This document shows positions 5,831 to 8,654 of a DNA stretch of 8,654 bases, piece by piece. Position 1 is the stretch's first letter. Every line of letters starts with the position of its first letter. This stretch comes from Candidatus Mesolinea sp. (lineage in GTDB: Bacteria > Chloroflexota > Anaerolineae > Anaerolineales > Anaerolineaceae): contig DNSH01000141.1 of assembly GCA_003499715.1 (NCBI GenBank), forward strand, positions 1 through 8,654, written 5' to 3'. A program made the translations under genes and the position numbers. Below the pieces are notes generated by a model. It ran no database searches, had not been told where the DNA came from, and worked only from the letters and a program-made list of their open reading frames with translations.

Positions 5831-5853
5831 TGACCCTAATGGTGCTACCGAGC

Positions 5854-5883
5854 TTGGTACTTCGCCAGAGAATATGCTATACT
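5854..5883 (+). promoter_or_regulatory. promoter of the RNase J gene (extended -10)
   Basis: TTGGTA (5854-5859), an 18-bp spacer and TATACT (5878-5883), preceded by TGC, give an extended -10 promoter. The predicted start is near 5890, making a leader of about 120 nt. Confidence 0.6.
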
Positions 5884-5898
5884 CACCGCTAGTAAATT

Positions 5899-5991
5899 CA
5901 GGTAAGACCTGTTAGAAAACTCATTCTTAGCCAAAGGTATTTGGCTAGAGATTGAATTAATAATTGAAATTTTTACATGGCTTAAGCCATG
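5899..5991 (+). promoter_or_regulatory. structured 5' leader of RNase J: three perfect hairpins
   Basis: Hairpin 1: CAGGT, AAG, ACCTG (5899-5911). Hairpin 2: TAGCCAAA, GGTA, TTTGGCTA (5928-5947). Hairpin 3: the 16-bp palindrome CATGGCTTAAGCCATG (5976-5991), folding with a TTAA loop, ends 5 nt before the Shine-Dalgarno at 5997-6003. None is followed by a T-run. Autoregulation through RNA processing is an inference. Confidence 0.5.
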
Positions 5992-6009
5992 AGATTAAGG
6001 AAGTAACAA

Positions 6010-7653
6010 TTGAATACGAAGTCTAAAACTTTACGCATCATCCCCTTAGGTGGGATTGGTGAAGTAGGGAAAAACATGACCGTCTATGAATACAATGAGG
6101 AGATCCTTATTGTTGATGCCGGCATGATGTTCCCTGATAATGATATGATCGGGATTGATTACATCATCCCCGATTTTGAATACGTTAAACAACATGCTAA
6201 TAAGGTACGCGGCATTGTCATTACGCACGGTCACGAAGATCACACCGGCGCAATCAGCCACCTCTTGGAGGTTGTTCATGCCCCGATCTATGGCACGCCG
6301 CTAACCATTGGCTTGATCAAAGCCAAGCTCGGCAGGCGCGGGTTTGTGCAAGACGCCGATCTGAAGACAATCCACGCCGGCGATGTTTTGCAGATTGGTC
6401 CCTTTAAGGTGCACACCTTCCACGTGTGTCATTCCATTCCAGATGGCATTGGCTTAGGTATCGAAACGCCTGCTGGTTTGGTGGTGCATACGGGCGATTA
6501 CAAGTTAGACCTTACGCCCGTAGATAACTGGCCGACAGATTATGCCAAGTTAGGCGAATTTGCCCAAAAGGGTGTGCTGGCGCTTTTAGCTGATTCTACA
6601 AACGCCGAACGCCCAGGTTGGACACCTTCAGAACAGGTCATCGAGCCAGCCTTCGATAAGGTATTCCAACAAGCCAAAGGCCGCATTATTATTGCTACCT
6701 TTGCTTCGTTGATTTCCCGCATGCAGCAAGCCATCAACACGGCGGTGCGCTATCACCGCAAAATAGCTTTTGTTGGGCTGAGCATGACCGAAAATGTGCG
6801 TATCGCCAAAGAGCTTGGTTACATCAATTTTGAAGATGACCTCGAAGTGCCGCTCGAAACTGCACTGCAACTACCTGATGAACAGGTCTTACTCTTGGTG
6901 ACCGGTTCGCAAGGCGAGCCAACTTCGATTTTGGGGCGGCTGGCTAATGGCAGTAATAAGCGTTTTGATATTAAGCCCGGAGATACGGTGGTACTTTCCT
7001 CGCACCCCATCCCAGGCAACGAAGAGTTGGTATCTCGCGCGATCAACCGCTTGCTCGAGCAGGGCGCGGATGTAGTCTATGAGGCTTTGGCGCCCGTGCA
7101 CGTCTCAGGTCACGCCAGCCAAGAAGAGCTGAAACTGATGCTGCACCTTGTGCGGCCACGCTACCTGATCCCCATTCATGGCGAATTACGCATGCTCAAG
7201 CAGCATGCCCGCTTGGGTTTGGAAGTGGGTATGGACGAACGTCAGATTGCTCTTGTGGAGAACGGCCGGGTCATTGAGTTTAGTCATGGTGAAATGAGCT
7301 TAGGCGAGCGTATTCCTGGGGGTTATGTATTTGTGGATGGCAGCGGCGTGGGTGATGTGGACCGCTCAGTGATGCGTGAGCGTGAAATGCTCAGCCAAGA
7401 TGGCATCGTGCTGCTGAATTTAGTGATAGATCAACGCAGTGGTGATCTTAAAGATACTGAGATTATCAGCCGTGGATTTATGACATCAACTGAGTCCGAA
7501 GAGTTGTTCAACGACTTACAACGGCGCATCGGAAAATTAGCCAAACACGCCAACGGCAGATTACAGCAGGATGTTTCGAAAATGGCTAAATCCTATCTCT
7601 ATGAAGAAACCAAACGCCGACCGGTCGTGTTCGTCAACGTTTCCCGGAATTAA
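6010..7653 (+). CDS. rnj: ribonuclease J
   Basis: A metallo-beta-lactamase/beta-CASP ribonuclease with 5'-3' exonuclease and endonuclease activity, central to mRNA decay and RNA maturation in bacteria lacking RNase E. The 547-aa length is normal. The start block LRIIPLGGIGEVGKNMTVYEY (8-28) is followed by the metal motif HGHEDH (73-78), H141 in CHSIPDG, TGDYKLD with D163, the beta-CASP insert (about 195-360; ADSTNAERPG at 194-203), the phosphate pocket HVSGHAS (364-370) and H390 in IPIHGE. The C-terminal domain (about 450-547) is complete. The start codon is TTG: an in-frame TAA lies two codons upstream at 6004-6006, AAGGAAG at 5997-6003 is well spaced, and the next ATG (6076) would delete the conserved N-terminus. 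It is monocistronic with a long structured leader. Confidence 0.97.
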   Translation: MNTKSKTLRIIPLGGIGEVGKNMTVYEYNEEILIVDAGMMFPDNDMIGIDYIIPDFEYVKQHANKVRGIVITHGHEDHTGAISHLLEVVHAPIYGTPLTIGLIKAKLGRRGFVQDADLKTIHAGDVLQIGPFKVHTFHVCHSIPDGIGLGIETPAGLVVHTGDYKLDLTPVDNWPTDYAKLGEFAQKGVLALLADSTNAERPGWTPSEQVIEPAFDKVFQQAKGRIIIATFASLISRMQQAINTAVRYHRKIAFVGLSMTENVRIAKELGYINFEDDLEVPLETALQLPDEQVLLLVTGSQGEPTSILGRLANGSNKRFDIKPGDTVVLSSHPIPGNEELVSRAINRLLEQGADVVYEALAPVHVSGHASQEELKLMLHLVRPRYLIPIHGELRMLKQHARLGLEVGMDERQIALVENGRVIEFSHGEMSLGERIPGGYVFVDGSGVGDVDRSVMREREMLSQDGIVLLNLVIDQRSGDLKDTEIISRGFMTSTESEELFNDLQRRIGKLAKHANGRLQQDVSKMAKSYLYEETKRRPVVFVNVSRN

Positions 7654-7663
7654 AATAATTCAA

Positions 7664-7680
7664 CCAGGGCGTGACCCTGG
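7664..7680 (+). terminator. GC-rich hairpin after RNase J, no T-run
   Basis: CCAGGG (7664-7669), loop CGTGA, CCCTGG (7675-7680) starts 10 nt after the RNase J stop. It is followed by CTGAGGTGATT, not a T-tract, so it is not a canonical intrinsic terminator. It may block 3' exonucleases or act with Rho. Confidence 0.45.
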
Positions 7681-7698
7681 CTGAGGTGATTGACGGAG

Positions 7699-7726
7699 AA
7701 AAAGGCGCTGCTTACTCAGCAGCGCT
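7699..7726 (-). terminator. intrinsic terminator of the fmdB-like gene, overlapping its stop codon
   Basis: On the minus strand GCGCTGCT (plus 7718-7725), loop GAGTA, AGCAGCGC (plus 7705-7712) is followed by C and TTTTT (plus 7699-7703). The 5' arm encodes the final Ser/Ala codons and the TAA stop (plus 7712-7714) begins in the loop. Confidence 0.8.
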
Positions 7727-8026
7727 GGAGCCGTTTGATTTGTTGCCCGCTTCCCCAGACGAGCTTTTTTCTGCTGTCTTAGCAGGTTCGGCTTTGGCAG
7801 TGCTAGCTGCCTCTTCCTTCGGATGAGTATAGGATTGACCCGAAGGCGAGCGGTGGTCCGTCGAATAAAATCCGCTGCCCTTAAACACAATCCCAACCGG
7901 CTGGTAGACCTTGCGCAGCTTAGGCTCGTTGCATTCCGGGCAAATCATCAGCGGCGCATCGGTAAACTTTTGATGTTGATCGAAGCGAATTCCGCAGTTA
8001 TCACATTGATATGTATAGATTGGCAT
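7712..8026 (-). CDS. FmdB-family zinc-ribbon protein
   Basis: A small protein of 104 residues with the FmdB/putative regulatory zinc-ribbon domain. MPIYTYQCDNCG is the standard family opening. Two CxxC knuckles, C8/C11 and C29/C32, bind one zinc, and GSGFYSTDHR (50-59) is the usual element after the ribbon. Residues 60-104 form a low-complexity Ser/Ala/Lys/Glu tail, probably disordered and variable in this family. The precise role is not established; proposed roles are regulatory. The ATG at 8026 has GGAG at plus 8033-8036, 6 nt upstream. The gene is monocistronic, convergent with RNase J and divergent from the LysM lipoprotein. Confidence 0.92.
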   Translation of the reverse strand: MPIYTYQCDNCGIRFDQHQKFTDAPLMICPECNEPKLRKVYQPVGIVFKGSGFYSTDHRSPSGQSYTHPKEEAASTAKAEPAKTAEKSSSGEAGNKSNGSSAAE

Positions 8027-8050
8027 AGCTTACTCCATTTTCAAAAAATG

Positions 8051-8078
8051 ATTATATACCATTAAAACGCAGATTCAA
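8051..8078 (-). promoter_or_regulatory. promoter of the fmdB-like gene
   Basis: On the minus strand TTGAAT (plus 8073-8078), a 16-bp spacer and TATAAT (plus 8051-8056) form a good vegetative promoter. The predicted start is near 8044, giving an 18-nt leader that just holds the ribosome site. Confidence 0.65.
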
Positions 8079-8145
8079 GGCTTGCATAATAAATTTAACG
8101 ATTCTCATACATCCTATTTCTCCAAAAAAGTTGCGCTTTTCTGGT

Positions 8146-8154
8146 TGGTATAAT
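8146..8154 (+). promoter_or_regulatory. extended -10 promoter of the LysM lipoprotein gene
   Basis: TGGTATAAT is an extended -10 with a perfect hexamer at 8149-8154. No -35 lies at a proper distance. The expected transcript start (about 8160-8162) coincides with the ATG at 8162, and no Shine-Dalgarno is visible between hexamer and start codon. Confidence 0.55.
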
Positions 8155-8161
8155 TGGCAGC

Positions 8162-8654
8162 ATGCTAAAAGTAAAGTTTACGCTTTTGCTGCTACTGGCC
8201 GGGCTTCTGGCAGGCTGCAGCACAGGCTTGCCCACCACCCCAACCCACCGCCCACTCCTGACTGGCACACTCCGGCCGTTCCCTTCGCAAACCTTCACCC
8301 CTGAGCACCCGCCCACAGCCACGCCAACACAAACTGCCACACCAACTCCAACTTCAACGCCGCTCTATGTTACGGTTGGCGACCAGGATGATATGTTCGG
8401 CATTGCCTTACGCTATGGCATTAGTTTAGAAGCCTTAAAAACAGCTAACCCGGATGTAAATCCCTATTTTATGGGCGTAGGGACGCAGCTCATGATCCCG
8501 ATCACACCCACGCCGATGATGGCCACACCAACGCCACAAACGAGCCAACCCACAGCCACAGCCACCAGCACAGCCGTGCTGAGCCTGCAAACGGATTGCT
8601 ACCGGGATACAGCCGGCGGGGTGATATGTTTTGTATTAGCCCAAAACCTCAGCG
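8162..8654 (+). CDS. LysM-domain lipoprotein with Thr/Pro-rich linkers (C-terminus cut off by the window)
   Basis: The open frame from ATG 8162 continues past the right edge, leaving 164 residues visible. Residues 1-18 are a lipoprotein signal peptide (K3, K5, a Leu-rich core, lipobox LAGC with lipid-bearing C19). A Thr/Pro-rich linker follows (20-67, with TPT repeats), then one LysM domain (about 70-114: VTVGDQDDMFGIALRYGISLEALKTANPD as its first part, ending LMIPI), then a second Thr/Pro linker (115-138). From V139 a new domain begins with C146 and C156, possibly disulphide-bonded. LysM binds N-acetylglucosamine polymers such as peptidoglycan, so a surface lipoprotein touching the cell wall is inferred. 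The C-terminal domain is not identifiable from the fragment. This Thr/Pro-LysM style is common in Anaerolineae. Confidence 0.85.
   Translation, partial: MLKVKFTLLLLLAGLLAGCSTGLPTTPTHRPLLTGTLRPFPSQTFTPEHPPTATPTQTATPTPTSTPLYVTVGDQDDMFGIALRYGISLEALKTANPDVNPYFMGVGTQLMIPITPTPMMATPTPQTSQPTATATSTAVLSLQTDCYRDTAGGVICFVLAQNLS

Noticed and set aside
1..8654. CRISPR array, tRNA or rRNA genes, IS elements or phage genes
   Set aside because: No regularly spaced repeats, cloverleaf, rRNA-like stretch, transposase or terminal inverted repeats were seen on either strand.

Overview
The window looks like chromosomal housekeeping DNA from a bacterium of moderate GC content. The best guess is a member of the Chloroflexota, class Anaerolineae. 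The grounds are an RNase J of the PLGGIGEVGKN type, an FmdB-type zinc ribbon with a Ser/Ala/Lys tail, and above all the truncated lipoprotein at the right end, whose LysM domain sits between Thr-Pro-rich linkers. That assignment is inference from protein style and not a phylogenetic result. There is no rRNA, tRNA, CRISPR array, transposase or phage gene in the window.

Layout, left to right. A SlyD/FKBP-type prolyl isomerase with a cysteine-repeat tail (+, 171-689) converges on a peptidase T gene (-, 760-1986), with a hairpin terminator between them. pepT diverges from a membrane-anchored glutaminyl-peptide cyclotransferase (+, 2154-2981) across a 167-bp spacer holding a promoter for each. The cyclotransferase gene converges, with only 5 bp between stops, on a two-gene minus-strand operon: polyphosphate kinase 2 (4012-4848) followed 2 nt later by a divergent PfkB-like protein (2987-4009) whose GAGD motif reads GMLD. 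A roughly 400-bp non-coding stretch (4849-5243) carries a compact structured element, a perfect hairpin and the terminator of an Hsp20 gene (-, 5244-5711). hsp20 diverges from a ribonuclease J gene with a TTG start (+, 6010-7653) and a leader of about 120 nt holding three perfect hairpins. RNase J converges on a small FmdB-family zinc-ribbon gene (-, 7712-8026), whose stop codon lies in the loop of its own terminator. Finally a LysM lipoprotein gene begins at 8162 (+) and runs off the right edge.

Several genes fit protein quality control, peptide turnover and RNA turnover: SlyD and Hsp20 (folding), PepT (tripeptide hydrolysis), the cyclotransferase (N-terminal pyroglutamate on exported peptides) and RNase J (RNA decay). 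PPK2 links polyphosphate to nucleotide pools. No multi-gene defence or biosynthetic system is visible. The least ordinary items are the PPK2/degenerate PfkB operon, the (GCxx)n tail of the prolyl isomerase, the structured RNase J leader, the folded element upstream of ppk2, and a probably leaderless lipoprotein mRNA. Four of the promoters carry an extended -10 (TGn before the hexamer).
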